Shown in pieces: positions 39,240 through 52,095 of a stretch of DNA of 64,000 bases. A program made the translations under genes and the position numbers. The notes beneath the pieces are model-generated. The model was not told the DNA's origin and did not search any database. It saw only the letters and a list, made by a program, of their open reading frames with translations. How positions within the stretch are numbered: position 1 is the first letter of the stretch; every line of letters starts with the position of its first letter. Source of the DNA: Ornithodoros turicata (lineage: Eukaryota; Arthropoda; Arachnida; Ixodida; Argasidae); assembly GCF_037126465.1 (NCBI RefSeq), contig NC_088201.1:123516324-123580323 (forward strand), written 5' to 3'.

Positions 39240-40330
39240 CTCATGCGATGCTTGAATTGGTTGCCTCAAGATCCTCCGCCTGGAGACCAATATTCCGAAA
39301 GTGTTCTATGTAACGCGACATGCCCTTGACAAACGGTCGCTAAATACCTTTTTTCTGTAGGGGCAGTTTAGTGCCAGGGTTTGCCTCATCGAATTCGTCA
39401 TGAGCGGAAATGCAGCGTCCCTCACAACAACAAGTGGCATTTTGACATCTCACTCTGGGAGCTCTTTGTAAGAAGGAATTGAGAAGTTACCTGACTTCAG
39501 CTTCTTTCCAATTTCGCAGTCTCGGGATACCCCACTGTCACTCCAGGTCCCACACTCCCCAACGTCTACCATTATAAACCTGTACTTTGCACCGCACAAA
39601 GCTAGCAAAATGACACTGTGGCTGCCCTTGTAATTGAAAAATGCAGAGCCCTCATTTGGGGGAGCCTGTATAGAAATGTGCTTGCCGTCTATAGATCCGA
39701 TGCAGTTAGGGAAATTCCACACATGCCAAACATATTTAGCAATCGCCGTCCACGTTCGTGCTGTTGGTTCCTGCAGTACACAACACAGCAATGTTTGACC
39801 ACTCTCTGTAGCAAGTATGACACACATGAAACTACCACGAAACATGCTATCAGCTAGAATTTGCTCTAATAAGGACACCCGTACCGGCATGTAAAGTGGC
39901 ATCAATACCTTTCTCAAGGCCTTACATGTGTCCCTCACAATGGAACTTGTTCCTGTTGTGCTAACTCCGTAATGCTTTGCGATTATCCTCATTGAAGATC
40001 CACGAGCCAGGTAGCTGCAACAAGAACGTTTGAAAGGCATATTTAGGAAGAGACTGAGGCAAGTGTAGCCATACAAACCATTTCGGTTAAGATTTTGAGG
40101 GCAGTCGCTGGAGATTCAAACAGAGGTGAGGAGAATGCTATATCTATGGGTTTTGCACACAGGTGATTGGAGGTACGTGGAACAGTGTCTGACGTGATTA
40201 CCGTAGTGCGAAAGATAGTCGTTCCTCTGGGGAGATGGACTCGCGGAACTACGTGTTCTGGCGCCGAACTAGTGGGTCCACCAGGGAACAGATGGTGTCA
40301 AACCTATGAAATTCCAAACGTGTGTTTCCT
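39240..40330 (-). pseudogene. HARBI1-type transposase, spliced and broken
   Basis: Exon 1 (~40325-40204): HRFDTICSLVDPL, a TAG, then ISPEERLSFALR. Intron GTAATC...TTGTTGCAG (~40203-40021). Exon 2 to ~39240: YLARGSSMRIIAKHYGVS, NFPNCIGSIDGKHISIQAPP (first Asp), FNYKGSHSVILLAL and VDVGECGTWSDSGV (second Asp). After a TGA at 39450 the same gene goes on with MPLVVVRDAAFPL and GILVSRRRILRQPIQA. The third catalytic Glu, expected just before NxFGI, is a TAG (39308-39306). Dead by at least three stops. Confidence 0.75.
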
Positions 40331-40897
40331 GTCAGAAGCATAACATTACGGGTGTAGAGTCTACATCAGCTCACTGTGGAACCAAGAAATTGCGAATGAC
40401 ATACCTTTCTTGTGGCATCCTAGAGTATTCGAATATTATTATTACCGTCGCGCCTTATTACCGTCGCGCATGTTTTTCACGAGGTGGTGGTATTCATCGT
40501 ACGGCATTCTTTTCCTCAGCAGGCTCCCCACCCATGTTCTCGTTTGTTTTAACTTCTGCTGTAGGAGCAAGGCAGCGGAGGTGTACTGTGCTACAGCGGC
40601 CCCATTTACGATGTGGATGTCTCAATATAGCTCTCAAGAAAACCAGCAAAAGCGTCACAGAGCGTTCCATATCTGCCATATCGCGGAGCAACACAACGCA
40701 AAACGCTCGCTGCCTCCCCAATAAGCATGCGCAGAAGCAATGTGTGGGCGTTGGTTGTTGTTAATTCGGCCGACGGACGCACGTCCGTACGTGCTAGTGT
40801 GCAGATGCCGATGGATGAACTTGCGTCTCCACGTCGTGCAACGCCAAGGCGTGTTGCACGCATCGGTGCGCTACGCAACAGTGAGGACTAACCTTAA

Positions 40898-41282
40898 AGC
40901 ATGGTTCACACTAGTGCGTCCTGCTGCGTGTGGGCGCCTGCGTTGGTATGCGTGCGTTGTAAGCAATCCGTTCCACTGTTCACATACCTGCGTCCGAATG
41001 CGTGCGTCACCAAACCGTAAGCCAATGAGCGCCGAGCGGAGTTTCCACTCCAGTGGCCGCCATGTTGAAAACAGTCTCGCAGAGAGAAACCTACTGCGCA
41101 GGCTCGGAAGGCGGCCTCGCGATTCGTTCTCCGCTTGTGGGCTGCTGCGTTTGTCCTTAAAAATTGAACTCGGGCTAACTCCTTGCGTTCTGCTGCGGGA
41201 GGTCGCGCATGTATCTGTTGCCACGGTAACCAGCGCCCGCACGCATCCGCACGCAGGAGAACGTACTAGTGTGAACCATGCT
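40898..41282. mobile_element. MITE copy A with AGCATGGTTCACACTAGTG ends
   Basis: 385 bp bounded by AGCATGGTTCACACTAG and its complement. Shares its interior (GCCAATGAGCGCCGAGCG, GGCCGCCATGTTGAAAAC) with copy B. Confidence 0.85.
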
Positions 41283-41285
41283 TGA

Positions 41286-41624
41286 AGCATGGTTCACGCT
41301 AGTGCGTTCTGCTGCGTGCGGGCGCCTGCGTGCGTATGCGTGCATTGTAAGCAATCCGTAAGCCAATGAGCGCCGAGCGGGATTTCCACTCCGGTGGCCG
41401 CCATGTTGAAAACAGTCTCGCAGAGAGAAACCTACTGCACACTCTTGGAAGGCGGCCTCGCCATTCGTTTTCCGCTTGCGGGCTGCTGCGTGCGTCGGAA
41501 AAAGTTGAGCTCGGGCTGAACTCCGTGCGTTCTGCTGCGGGAGGTCGCGCACGTATCTCTTGCCACGGTAACCAGCGCCCGCACGCATCCGTACGGAGCA
41601 GAACGCACTAGTGTGAACCATGCT
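41286..41624. mobile_element. MITE copy B, tandem with copy A
   Basis: 339 bp, same ends, separated from copy A by only TGA. Compared with copy A it lacks ~50 bp near its left side (the segment containing CCGTTCCACTG). TAA/TGA/CGA triplets at the three borders suggest a decayed 3-bp duplication. Confidence 0.85.
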
Positions 41625-44521
41625 CGAGTCGTCACATTTTGGGCTGGGTGTGTTGTGTTTCGTTCAATTTTTTACTTCATTGGTGTCAAACGTATGGCAG
41701 GAAGAAATGGTATCGACGAGACAACGTCGCACGATTTAGTGGGCCACGCATGCGGACGCTGCTTAAATAGTTGTGGTTCTCCCAGCTATCTCCACGCTGC
41801 CAATTCATATGCGTCAGCCCATTATCCACCGTGCTGGTGCTTTATGTGTGAGGGTCATCTACGAGCAGATCATTTTCTTGTAGGTAAGACCCTTTTCGCT
41901 TTCGTTTTTCTCGGATGAGCGTTTCCCGCCGTTGAAGATACGTGTTAACGATTCCTTGATCCGTTCTTGCAATAGCAGTTCGGATGATTATTTCTGATTA
42001 TAGCACAGCACGATGTGTTGAGAGGAAACAAATGGATTTTCTGACTTGTAAAAAGCGGTCACGATTTTCGATAACGTGGGGGTCGTGGTGATGGTGGTGG
42101 TGCAAAACACGTGTGGAGTGCCACTTCTTAGAGAGCCAAAGATGATTTATGCGTTTAATGATATTCAATTAAATGCCATGTTGAAGGACCGTGTTACGTT
42201 TATGACTATTTCATGTAGGAGCTCCCTGTGGAGATGACTCAGGTCTTGCGAAGATCACCTTATCGGCATCATTTATTACGTCGCTAGCATATTTTCAAGT
42301 GTAGCTGTCTCATTCAAATACTTCAAACAGTATCATGTCTTTAGAATCTACTGTTGAACAGACATACGTAGCCATTTGACAATACCAGCAAGCACATTAT
42401 TTTGTGCTTTTGACAAGAAACTTCTATTTCCAGCGTCCCCACGGCACGCTCTTCGTGGTCATGCTGCACTGCACAATACCCCACATACACCCTCAGCTGC
42501 ATTAGGTCGTGCTCCTGAAATTTCTATTATGCGACACATTGTTGAAAGAAGTTCACAAGACTCGACTCCGTAAGGCGGCGACGTGTAAGTTGTAACTACT
42601 TCATGAATAATGATGCGTTTCTCGATAAACGCTACGTTTGAATACAATGAACTATACTTCAGTCGTTATCAATAATTAGTTTATGACTTGTCTGCTATAG
42701 ATTTTTTGTGTGTATATGACTCATACTCTGTGTATCTTGATGTTTCATCCTGTGATATAACGGTCATTAAATGTTGTTACACTATAAATGTAAATTACTA
42801 GCTCACATCTATAGTCTACAGTTTATATTTCGATCTCTGTGTCAAGATGCAGATATGTAATTTCATATTATCCTAAACTATTGCAGGTATTGTAATTTGT
42901 TGGTTTATGGCTAGTATGCTGTTCATTTTTTGTTCTTTTTTTCATTGATATAAGGGCAGGTGTGCCCCATGCCTCATTATTTTCAGGCCACAGGCGCAGT
43001 ATTCTATAAACACATGTATCTGTTATTGTGACCTCTTTCCTCCAATAAAGTGGAATTATTTGGCGAATTTTTGTTGTATTACGATTTAGATATGTGCTAC
43101 TAACGCTGTGGGAAATACTTAGCTATATATCCAGATGTTCTGGTTTAAACGAGATAGCGGCGTACGCGGGCTGTGGAAAAAGGGTCAATCCGGTTAAAGT
43201 GATGCGTTAAAGTGTGCACTTGTGCTTCTTATTTTTCTTTTGACCTTCGCAAGAAATCTGGTATGTTACTTGCTTTGCGCAAGAACGTGCCTTTTATGTC
43301 TGTTATACACGTTGTGGATGCGCTTGTGTGTGTAATATGATTTTGCAGTGCAGTATTCCTAGCCATTGTGGCGTACTTGACTGTCAACAGCCACGTCTTT
43401 TAGATAAGCGACAAGCTATGCCTATACCAGTTTTATGCTACAGAACTAAAGCGGGAAACCGTTTTGTGCCATGTAGCATTGCCGCCCTCCCCCATCATGC
43501 CAGCATTGCCGACAGTTGCTTATCCAAAAGACGGTTAACACGACAATCAATAAGCCTTTTTGACATTCACAACGTCCTCCGTTTTTACTCTCCGTTTTTA
43601 CTCAGGGCAAGGTTACGACGGATGGAATCACAGTCAACTACTGGCTCTTAAAATAAGAGTAAAAAAAACTGTTTAATTGTTTGCCTTTAATATCCGTCGC
43701 GGTATCCATCCGTACAGCGCTAACGTATAGGATACGTAATTAGGATGCGTAAAAAACGCATCGTTTTTTTAGATACTCGTACTATTCGATTTTTTTCCGA
43801 GAGTGTACAGGTTAACGGCCGTGGTGTTTGTGTTTATTAGCGTTCCTTTGAGACTCTATTGTTCTTCCAGTCGATTCAGCCCCCCGACTTCATGAAGATG
43901 AAAACGACCTGGCTGTGCTTGTAGGCACATTACCGCGCGTGTGCTACTTTTAACTTGTGGTCAACTCACTGTAGTTTTCATCTTATATGTTCTTTCAGGC
44001 CCGAACGGCTATCTCACTCCGCAAACGGAACAAAACTTCCCCTTGTGTTCCTGGGGATAGCCTTGCCCGTGAAGACGGATCTCCCAAGGAGTCATTTTTC
44101 CGATGGATGTCCCCCACATCTTCGAGTGGCCGCGGTTTGGACTTCCCACAAATATCCGTCGTTTGTTGTCAAAGGAAGTTACACGGAGATGCCAGGACGT
44201 TGCACGGACCTACTTGCATACGTTCTCGAGGCCCTGTATTTTCTCATTATTATTGATGCTGTTTTAGTGAGCTGCTGCGCAAGTGCACAGATTCTTACTG
44301 GGCCTGTAGGAGTATTTCTCTGCCATTTTGTCCCAACTTCAGTCACTACATCTTTCTTGCTCTGTTGCTCGTTTTTGTTTGTTTTCGTGTTTCCGTTACG
44401 TACAATGAGCACGAAGTTTTCAAAAGGGAAAATAAAGATGTACATATATAAGCTCTTAGAACCATGAAGATCGCCTAGATAGGCAGTTGCATACCTTTCC
44501 AAAGCGAAAACAGATACTATA
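41625..44521 (+). other. Possible spliced gene, unassigned
   Basis: Exon-like segments: to 41885 (Cys-rich, HACGRCLNSCGSPS...CWCFMCEGHL, donor TTGTAG|GTAAGA), 42432-42569 (acceptor TCTATTTCCAG, donor CC|GTAAGG), ~43874-43921 (acceptor TTCTTCCAG, donor TT|GTAGGC) and 44000-44460 (acceptor TTCTTTCAG, AATAAA at 44431). None has a recognisable domain and phases are not proven, so this is weak. The rest is AT-rich. Confidence 0.25.
43394..43533. repeat. Small inverted repeat (~140 bp)
   Basis: CGTCTTTTAGATAAGCGAC at 43394 and GTTGCTTATCCAAAAGACG at ~43515 are near-complements, flanking a ~100-bp non-coding centre. Possibly a small MITE. Confidence 0.6.
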
Positions 44522-45414
44522 CAGGGTGTTTCACTTAAGAGTGACCCCTAATTATTAAAAAAATGTACTTAAGATAAAAATTAGAAACCTTCTGTGTCAT
44601 TATCGTGAAGGATTTTGCCGCCCAAACAGGTGGTTTTCATCAGTGTACCTCATTGATTTGTCTAATTAGCTTAATTGAACTCAAAAAATTCCCAAGGAAA
44701 GGTAATGTATTTTTTCCGCTAATTAGAAAGCCCATGGCCACAACATCCCATTTCAGTCACAATTACGGTCTCTTTCATGATCTTTCCACAAAAATTTGAC
44801 AACCTAAAACACTTAAAAACTGCCCGAAAAACCGTCGCTCATCAAGGCGCGCTCGTTCAAGTTGCCCCGCCTAAAGTACGGGGAGGAGGGAAGGACAACA
44901 CAGGAAACAGCACAGAACATCCGATGTCGGTGATTATCTGTAACTGATGGCTGCGAACAGATGAGCTTCCGAAGACAAAATGCATGATGGGCGAGGTTCC
45001 CGCCCTCCCTTTATTCTTTTTTTCTGTTTTTCTCATGCTGTTTCCATGCGCAGTGGGAATGTCTTCGGGCCTTGCCGATAGCGCCACCACTGATGAAATC
45101 CGAAAACGGACTTGCAGAGATGGGAAGTTTTCAGGTGTCGAATTTTTGTGGAAAGATCGTGAAAGATCCTGTAATTCTGACTGAAATGGGGTGTTGTGGC
45201 CATGGACTTTCTAATTAGCGCAAAAATGTTTCCTTTCCTTGGGAATTTTTGGAATTCAGTGAAGCTAATTAGACAAATTAGTGAGTTAAACTGATGGAAA
45301 CCACCTGTTTGGGCGGAAAAAACGTTCACAAGTATGACGCAACAGGTTTCTAATTTTCTATCTCAAGTATATGATTTTTAATAAGTACGGGTCACTCTTA
45401 AGTGAAACATCCTG
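44522..45414. mobile_element. Foldback DNA element with ~290-bp inverted repeats
   Basis: Ends CAGGGTGTTTCACTTAAG and its near-complement CTTAAGTGAAACATCCTG. The arms stay complementary for ~290 bp (shared GCCCAAACAGGTGG, CTAATTAGCT, CCATGGCCACAAC, ATCTTTCCACAAAAA). The unique centre (~44810-45125) has no gene. Non-autonomous. Confidence 0.85.
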
Positions 45415-47182
45415 CATATTGCTTGTTTCGCGAGCATTCACAAATTCGAGAGTCCTGTTTGCCTGCAAGTCAAACAAACGGGTGGGTTGTTTAAGTTTAA
45501 TGCCATTGCGTATACCAATAATGGTGGACTGAAGAACTGCTTGACGTATTAACTCACTATGACGATAACGTCTGTGTTTCTTGCTGCTTTTGGTTTGAGG
45601 CATTGAGTTGGTTCATCGAAAGTCGAACTCACGCCGCAATGAACCTTGCCATGTTTCTCTCTCTCCTGCATAGAACCCTCATAATAACTAGAAGCCAAGT
45701 CAGCGAAGGGGCGCATCTCAACATGTGAGCCGCCATGATCGATACGGTAGGCCTAGCGTGTTACGAACGATGTCTCCTACGAGTTCCGTGCTCCCTTCTT
45801 TCATGTCGCCGTACAAGGTTTAAACCGTACGATGCTCGTTCCCTACGGAATCCAAGCGCACAGATGATGGCAGACAAAACAAACACACTTCGCACGCGGA
45901 GCACAGCGGAAGCGGAAGCGACTTGCATTGGATTGGATACCATTGCGTCGAACGCGGCTGGTGTTCAGACTTGGAAAGGCTCTGATCGAATCCGGCTGAT
46001 TCCACAATATCGATTATGGTGCTTCCAGGACTTGGACATTGGGAGAGGGTCTTGTTTTCGTGCATCTCCGTTGCTCTCCCACATCACTCTCTCTCCCCCA
46101 GGTTTTCTTCTAGCCTGTCTACTTATTTTATGCTCCTTATTATTTTACTTATTATAATGCTCCATGTAACCCTATTCGGGCAATTCTTCAAACGGCCAAT
46201 ACAGTACACGCTGCGGATGTACTGTACGCACGTACAGTACACGTACACGTAAACGTACATACGTGCAGATGTATACTATATATCTTGAGGGTGTAAGGCT
46301 AGGGACGTCCATCCATGTAGCTCTCCGAGATGTCCACCTGACATCCATTTCAGGACATGGACATTGGGATCTATTTCGAACGTCCGCAAGAGATAGTGCG
46401 CAGCTCTGGGTCAGCGACTCTCGGAAATTGTCTCTTTGAGCAAGCTCGGAATTATTTACCGTCGAATACGAAGGTACAGGAAAGAATGCTGCGTAAATGG
46501 GAGGATCCTCTGACATTAATATGTCTGTATCATGTCTGTCTCGTTTTTCTCACTGTGCTTAGACGGCGGAACTTCAACCTTGTCGGTGAGTTCCAGGAAT
46601 TGGAAAAAAACCACGAAGGAACAATTAAATCGGTAGCCGTTCATAAGGCGACAAAGGACCAGAGGCTACAGTTGCGCCGCTAGCAGGCAGGATACGAGCT
46701 AATTATACTGGTGAGTAATATGGATGATCTTTCTTATTTACATAAGGTGGTGATATTGTGATCCTGATCTGTATAAACGGACGCTGTATGGCTTGCAAAC
46801 ACAAATAACCACAAAGTGGTCTTGACGTAGGCATGAGTAGCTCATCAGTTGGCACTTCACGATACTTTGCAAATGCGACGTCCAAGTGCTTACGTGTAGA
46901 AATAAGGAGATGACCCCGCACAAGCATTCGCCAATACAGCAAAAGATAAACACGAGTCAAGTCAGCACACTTCAAGTCAGCACCTATGCCATATGTGCTT
47001 TGCGTAATAAAGTGATTCTATTCCCTACTTTCCTGCGAAATTATTTTTATACCGGACTTGGGATGTCTAAAGGCACATTCAAAGTGTTAAGGGGTATACT
47101 AAAATAAATGTAAAACTACATTGAACGTGTAACTTTTATCGTCATGACAACGTTGGAGAAACGTTGTCAAGCGCTGTTTATT
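45415..47182. other. No recognisable gene
   Basis: Short ORFs only. A cluster of GTAC-rich words (CGTACAGTACACGTACACGT) at 46225-46260 is the only structure seen. Confidence 0.45.
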
Positions 47183-47288
47183 TTTATGATCTCATGTCGT
47201 ACAGCCTGGTACGTTGTATTCACATATAAACTGCATTTCATATGAAATGCAGTATATATGTGAATAAAACGACATGAGATCATAAAAT
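47183..47288. repeat. Near-perfect ~105-bp palindrome
   Basis: TTTTATGATCTCATGTCGT and CATATAAACTGCATTTCA arms are mirrored by their complements around TCATATGA. The left side has a ~17-bp extra segment (ACAGCCTGGTACGTTGT). Confidence 0.9.
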
Positions 47289-48084
47289 TTCATGGCATGC
47301 ATGGTCGATCCAACATTCATTTTGTTTATATCCAACGTCTTTTCTGCATCGAATAATTTACAATAGTATCTTGATTAGGATGTGACACATTGCAGTGTGC
47401 TGCAGCCAGCTGCACCGTTTGATTGTTTGTTTGCACGGTTACTTCTTCAACGTTACCTAAATAAATTTTATCTAATAGTTTACCATTAAATAGGAATTTT
47501 TCATTATGGCTTAGAATTATTTTTCCTTCGCGATTCCCCCACACTAATCTTGGTGACAGGTTCTCTCTCATTAAATTCCTTTTGTGTTGTATTTCCCACA
47601 GCTTACAGGATAATGTGAGAATAAGAAAATGTATGCTTCACGTGTCCTCAGCATCCTGTAATTGCTGCCACCGGCAGTTGGGCTAACAATCCAGCAACTA
47701 TCCACACACACGCTCACAAAAAGAAAAAAAAAAGGAGAACACACGACACAGAAAAGCGGACATGACATGATTGGTTGAGAATGTGTCATGCTGTACATTT
47801 TTTTTCTGTGTCCCCGGCTCTACATTTTTATGAACATGTGCCATGTTGCCTACACCCTTGCCCCCTTGCCGCAAAAAGAGCTGTAGACATAAAAATGCAG
47901 ATTCTGAGAGGCACATAAACGCACTGAAGCACTGAACTGTTGGCAGTCTTCTGATGTGCATTATACACTGCTCATTAACCCATGACAAATATGTCGACAA
48001 ACATTGAAATTTCTCGCATTCAACATCAAGGTGCTATTCGTATTCCATCTAAGTGACTAAGTTACGTGTCTTCTAAGGCTTTTA
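47289..48084. other. No recognisable gene
   Basis: Short ORFs without recognisable domains. Confidence 0.45.
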
Positions 48085-48720
48085 AAAAATTGACTTCTTG
48101 AAATGTACACGAAAACTACCTTTCGCAGAGAATAAGGTTCTGGCATACAAAACCCTTGTACAGCGTGCCTTGGAAGCGGCGTGGGGACCCCTGTGCAGAC
48201 AAAGATGTTAGAACCCTTGAAATGGTTCAATCGAAGGCCGTTAGGTTTATCATTAAAAAGCACACTGACGGCTGTTGATAGGCTTAAGCTTCTATGTCGG
48301 ATCGTGTTAGAGGATCCATACTTCATCCTCCCAGGGTCCTCTTGACTAGGGTGTGCACATCATATGAATATTGTACCCTCTGTAGTCTGTTCAAGTATCA
48401 ATGTGTTTAAGTACAGCTTTTTGCTTTCCACAATTGACAAATCAGATGCTATTGGTGGTGGAACCAGGGAACACACTTTCAACAAATTTTCGCAGACTGT
48501 ATGCTTGCACCAGCCATAGCCATGATAATGGCTGCAGTTTGTAGAAATAAGTTAGAAAAGGCTGAACAAACAGGCAGCACGTATTGTGGTTTAGGTATGG
48601 TGAATGAGCAGGAAATAAGGTACTATTTCCCAAACTTTGGGTTGAGTCTCCCCCTTATGGTCGTAGCTACCGCTCCGCCAATAAAAGCCGAATCATCATC
48701 ATCATGGGTCTCTCCCAAGA
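48085..48720 (+). pseudogene. C-terminal RT remnant of a CR1/Jockey-type LINE
   Basis: Plus-strand frames give PFAENKVLAYKTLVQRALE, then a decayed WGP, LEMVQSKAVRFI and TAVDRLKLLCRIVLEDPYF, the usual end of such ORF2 proteins. Downstream AATAAAAGCCG and (ATC)n near 48690-48705 may be the tail. Heavily decayed. Confidence 0.55.
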
Positions 48721-48959
48721 CGTCCGCAGAAGTAGCACAGGGAACATGGACAGCTTGAGGAAACGGACAGACCTGCACACAAGTATGTAGACTTTATATC
48801 CTGCTGCATCAATTGAGTGCAAATGTCACCTTACTGACTTTAATATTGTGCTGTATTATATTGTGATGTGCATTATTATACGTGCTGTCCAGGACATGTA
48901 TGTAGGTACTTATACATAGTCATGTAAATAAACTTTGTATTATTAGCATTTTTGCAGTT
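48721..48959. other. No recognisable gene
   Basis: Short spacer between two LINE remnants. Confidence 0.4.
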
Positions 48960-50570
48960 TGAAGTCCTTGAAAAAAAACATTGCACAACACCACAACACA
49001 AAAGCTACATTATGACCCCCTTTCAGCAACCTGAACTGAATAATGGACAGAGCGCTACGATGGATTGCCAGCTACCTCAGTGGACGAGCGGTCTTCATGC
49101 GTACCAGCGAAGGAGACAAAGTTCAGAGTGGTTTCTGGCGTTCCTCAAGGGGGTGTGCTTAGCCCCACACGTTTCAACGCCTTGTTGGCTCCCCTCCCAT
49201 CTCTTTTACCGCGAGGAGTGCACATTAGCATCTATGCGGATGATATATGTCTATGGTCATCCGGTAAGTAGTGGCCAGCGCTGTGCGCTCGTCTGCAGAA
49301 TGCCCTCGACATAGTTGCTGACTTTCTGACTCAGAGGGGAATAGACATCTCGCACGTAAAGACGGTGTGGTTACCTTTCACAAGAAAACGTCTTCAGGAC
49401 TTTCATCCTCAAGTCAACGGGCAACGCCTGCGAAGAGTCACTCATCATCGCTTTTTAGGGATCGTCGTTGACAGATCGCTGTCCTGGTCTGCAGAAGTAC
49501 GGCACATCAAGGAGAAGACTGACTCTACTGTTAATGTAATGCGATACATCAGCGGCACCCGATGGGGAGCGTCGTCCAAAGCTATGCTGACTCTACATCA
49601 TCTGATTCGCCGGCTATTGGCGTATCATGGCCCGATTTTACATGGCTTGTGTAGAACTACAAAGTCTGTCCTCGAGAGTCTACTGGCCAAAAGCGTCAAA
49701 GTATGCTTAGGTGTCCACGCATCCACATCAAACAAGCTGACGGTTGCTGACGCAAGGGAACCACCGCAGGCAGCCCTTCGGATGCAACAGTCGCTTCGGC
49801 ATTTCGCCCGTTGGTGTACGCGGCATGATCGCCACTACCTAGTTCAGGCCATGCATCAGAGGTCCTGCTCCTCGTACTCAGAAGCTCTCCAACCATACCG
49901 TGGTACTATACCCCGACATAGGTGGCTCAAGTCACCGCTTCCTGTCTGGAGTATGGCGATCCCGAGGGTGAGGCTGACGGTTCCGAATCTCTCTGTGAAG
50001 AAATATGTACTATCTGTGTCCAGCGGCAGCTGACTGCCGACTTAATACATAACATCCAGGACCGAGTGGTAGTATACACAGATGGCTCCACTACAACGAC
50101 TGGATCGACGAGTGCCTTCGTCATACCTACCTATGGTGTTGAAAGTGGAGTGCGTTTGTCCTATGCGACATCGTCGACAGCAGCTAAACTGTACGCTCTG
50201 CTCATGGCTTTGGAATATATAGCGTCGGCTCATTCACAGACCAAGTGGGAACTACCAGTGCTGGTAACCCTGTAGCTGCTGATGTTGTAAAACTACACGC
50301 AGATGTGGTGGCTGCTGGACACGACATGTTCTTTCAATGGACACTGCGGCATACCTGGGCATGATGCGGCTGATGCTGCGGCACGCAGAGCACATCAGAA
50401 GCGTGCGTCACGACTCATATTTCACCAAGTCCGACGCCAGGGCCATGTTGACTGCTTTCCCATACAACCAGCAACGTTCAAAGGACATTCTGAAACGATC
50501 CCGACGTCCTGGTCCTTCATGGACGTCAAAAGGATGTGCACAAAACATTATTAGAGATGTCCCAGTGATA
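48960..50570 (+). pseudogene. I-type LINE remnant (RT and RNase H)
   Basis: RT core GVPQGGVLSPTRFNALLAPL and HISIYADDICLW (YADD intact, ~49130-49260), then RVTHHRFLGIVVDRSLSW at ~49435 and the connection to ~50030. RNase H: VVVYTDGSTTTTGSTSAF (~50070) and YALLMALEYIASA, then GIPGHDAADAAARRAHQ (~50350). Several frame changes and stops, and the 5' half is missing. A different family from the 27.7 kb LINE. Confidence 0.8.
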
Positions 50571-51619
50571 TCAGATAAGGATTCCTTGTAGGATGTCACT
50601 CGGATTTTAAAATTACATCCAACTCGGACGTAGAGCTCGACTAAAAATACGAGCATATTTTCTGTGCAAAATGTTTTTTTGACCCCCATGATGAATGGTA
50701 CATTATTCATTCCTGTGGTGCTGAACCCCTCAAAACAAAACGGCATAAAGCAGAAGTAGATAATATTTGAAACACTACGACTGCATTTGACTGGCAGCTA
50801 CTTTGGTCACTTTTACCTTGCAATGTCATATGCAGCAAGGAGAAGCGCGAAAGCAGACAGAACACCTTCTCCACTGGAGATACAGAATATATCAACATGT
50901 CCATATCTAGAAATAAATGTCCGGTGGACATCTCTGGGACTTCATGGATGGACGTGACTAGCCATATATTCACAGCATTTCCCGCCACAGCTGTTTCAAG
51001 AATAGTCCGAATCAGATCCATCACAGGATGTTACATGGATCATTTATTGCAAGAGAGAGAGAGAGAAATGGAGGTTGTATACACAATGGAATTAAACTTA
51101 GATACCTCACCCTTCATTTTGATTCGTAGGTGAACAGGACCCTCGGATTTGTGTAACCTCGCGTGACAAACAATGTGTAGTATCTGTCTTACCCATGGAA
51201 ATTCCTTGAGAGCTCAGGTTTCCCTTCAACTCCGCGTACGTACATATTAGAGGGGGCAGAAATGTGAGCCTGTTATCCTGCTTAGGATGAGAGCATCTTT
51301 GCTAAAACTGACTGCATTGGTGGACCGTGTCTTCGAATGTGACAAAATGGTCGCCGGGCAGTATTGCTTGCAGTACTGCTCCATGGAAATATTTTTCAAT
51401 TTTGTGAGCTGTTTTGTCGGTCTTTCCCACTGTTTTTTTTTTGCACTTTAAAGCGCTGCTACGCTTATTGTTAGATGAAAAAGATCCATTTCAGGTTCGT
51501 AAAATATAGTTCGGGATGATATAAGGACTTCCCTAGGATCTCCCGGGATGTGACTTTGGCACTTAACAGGTTGTCCCACAGACGTCCCGGAAATGATAAA
51601 GGATGTCCAAGGAACGTTT
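50571..51619. other. No recognisable gene
   Basis: Contains a (GA)n run at 51051-51066. ORFs here are unrecognised. Confidence 0.45.
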
Positions 51620-52095
51620 TTATTGTCCGGAGGTGAACGTGCTGAGGACGACCACAAGTCATCGTTGGCTTGCTGGGTTGTGTCGCCAACTGGCTGAGGC
51701 ACAGTGGCTCTCCGGCGGGGCTCGCGCCTCGGTGCTACACCGCGTTGACGCGGAGCTTGCCTCTACTTTCCCGACGTCGTTCCCTAGGCCGTTTGCGTCA
51801 CTTTACCACCGGCTCCGCCTTAACGTACCCTACAGCCGACGTCTTCTTCACAAGCTTGTAAAGGCGGATTCACCCAACTGTGGCACCTTTGGGACTGTTG
51901 AGGACATATCTTATTATCCTGTCCACAGCATCAGCAGCACAGACAATCTCTACAAGCTTCCTTAGGTCGGCTGGATGGCAGACTATTTGATGTCGTTAAG
52001 GTTCTGGGTCCTTGGACACCCGACCATCAGTTTCACGCAGTGCAAGCGTTTGTGGGATGTTGCGCAGACTCCAAGTTGGTAGACACAGTGTGACT
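51620..52095 (+). pseudogene. C-terminal remnant of another I-type LINE
   Basis: YHRLRLNVPYSRRLLHKLVK, SPNCGTFGTVEDISYY (zinc region with one Cys lost) and, after a frame change, KVLGPWTPDHQFHAVQAFV. Only the last ~150 codons remain. Confidence 0.65.

Larger units (their letters stand above)
37740..40330. mobile_element. Second PIF/Harbinger element (convergent gene pair)
   Basis: A plus-strand Myb/MADF-partner-like gene and a minus-strand HARBI1-type transposase converge near 38.7-39.2 kb, the usual two-gene Harbinger arrangement. I could not find its terminal inverted repeats. Confidence 0.6.

Noticed and set aside
40306..40764. 152-codon plus-strand ORF as a host gene
   Set aside because: Lies antisense to the Harbinger first exon and its flank; no domain seen.
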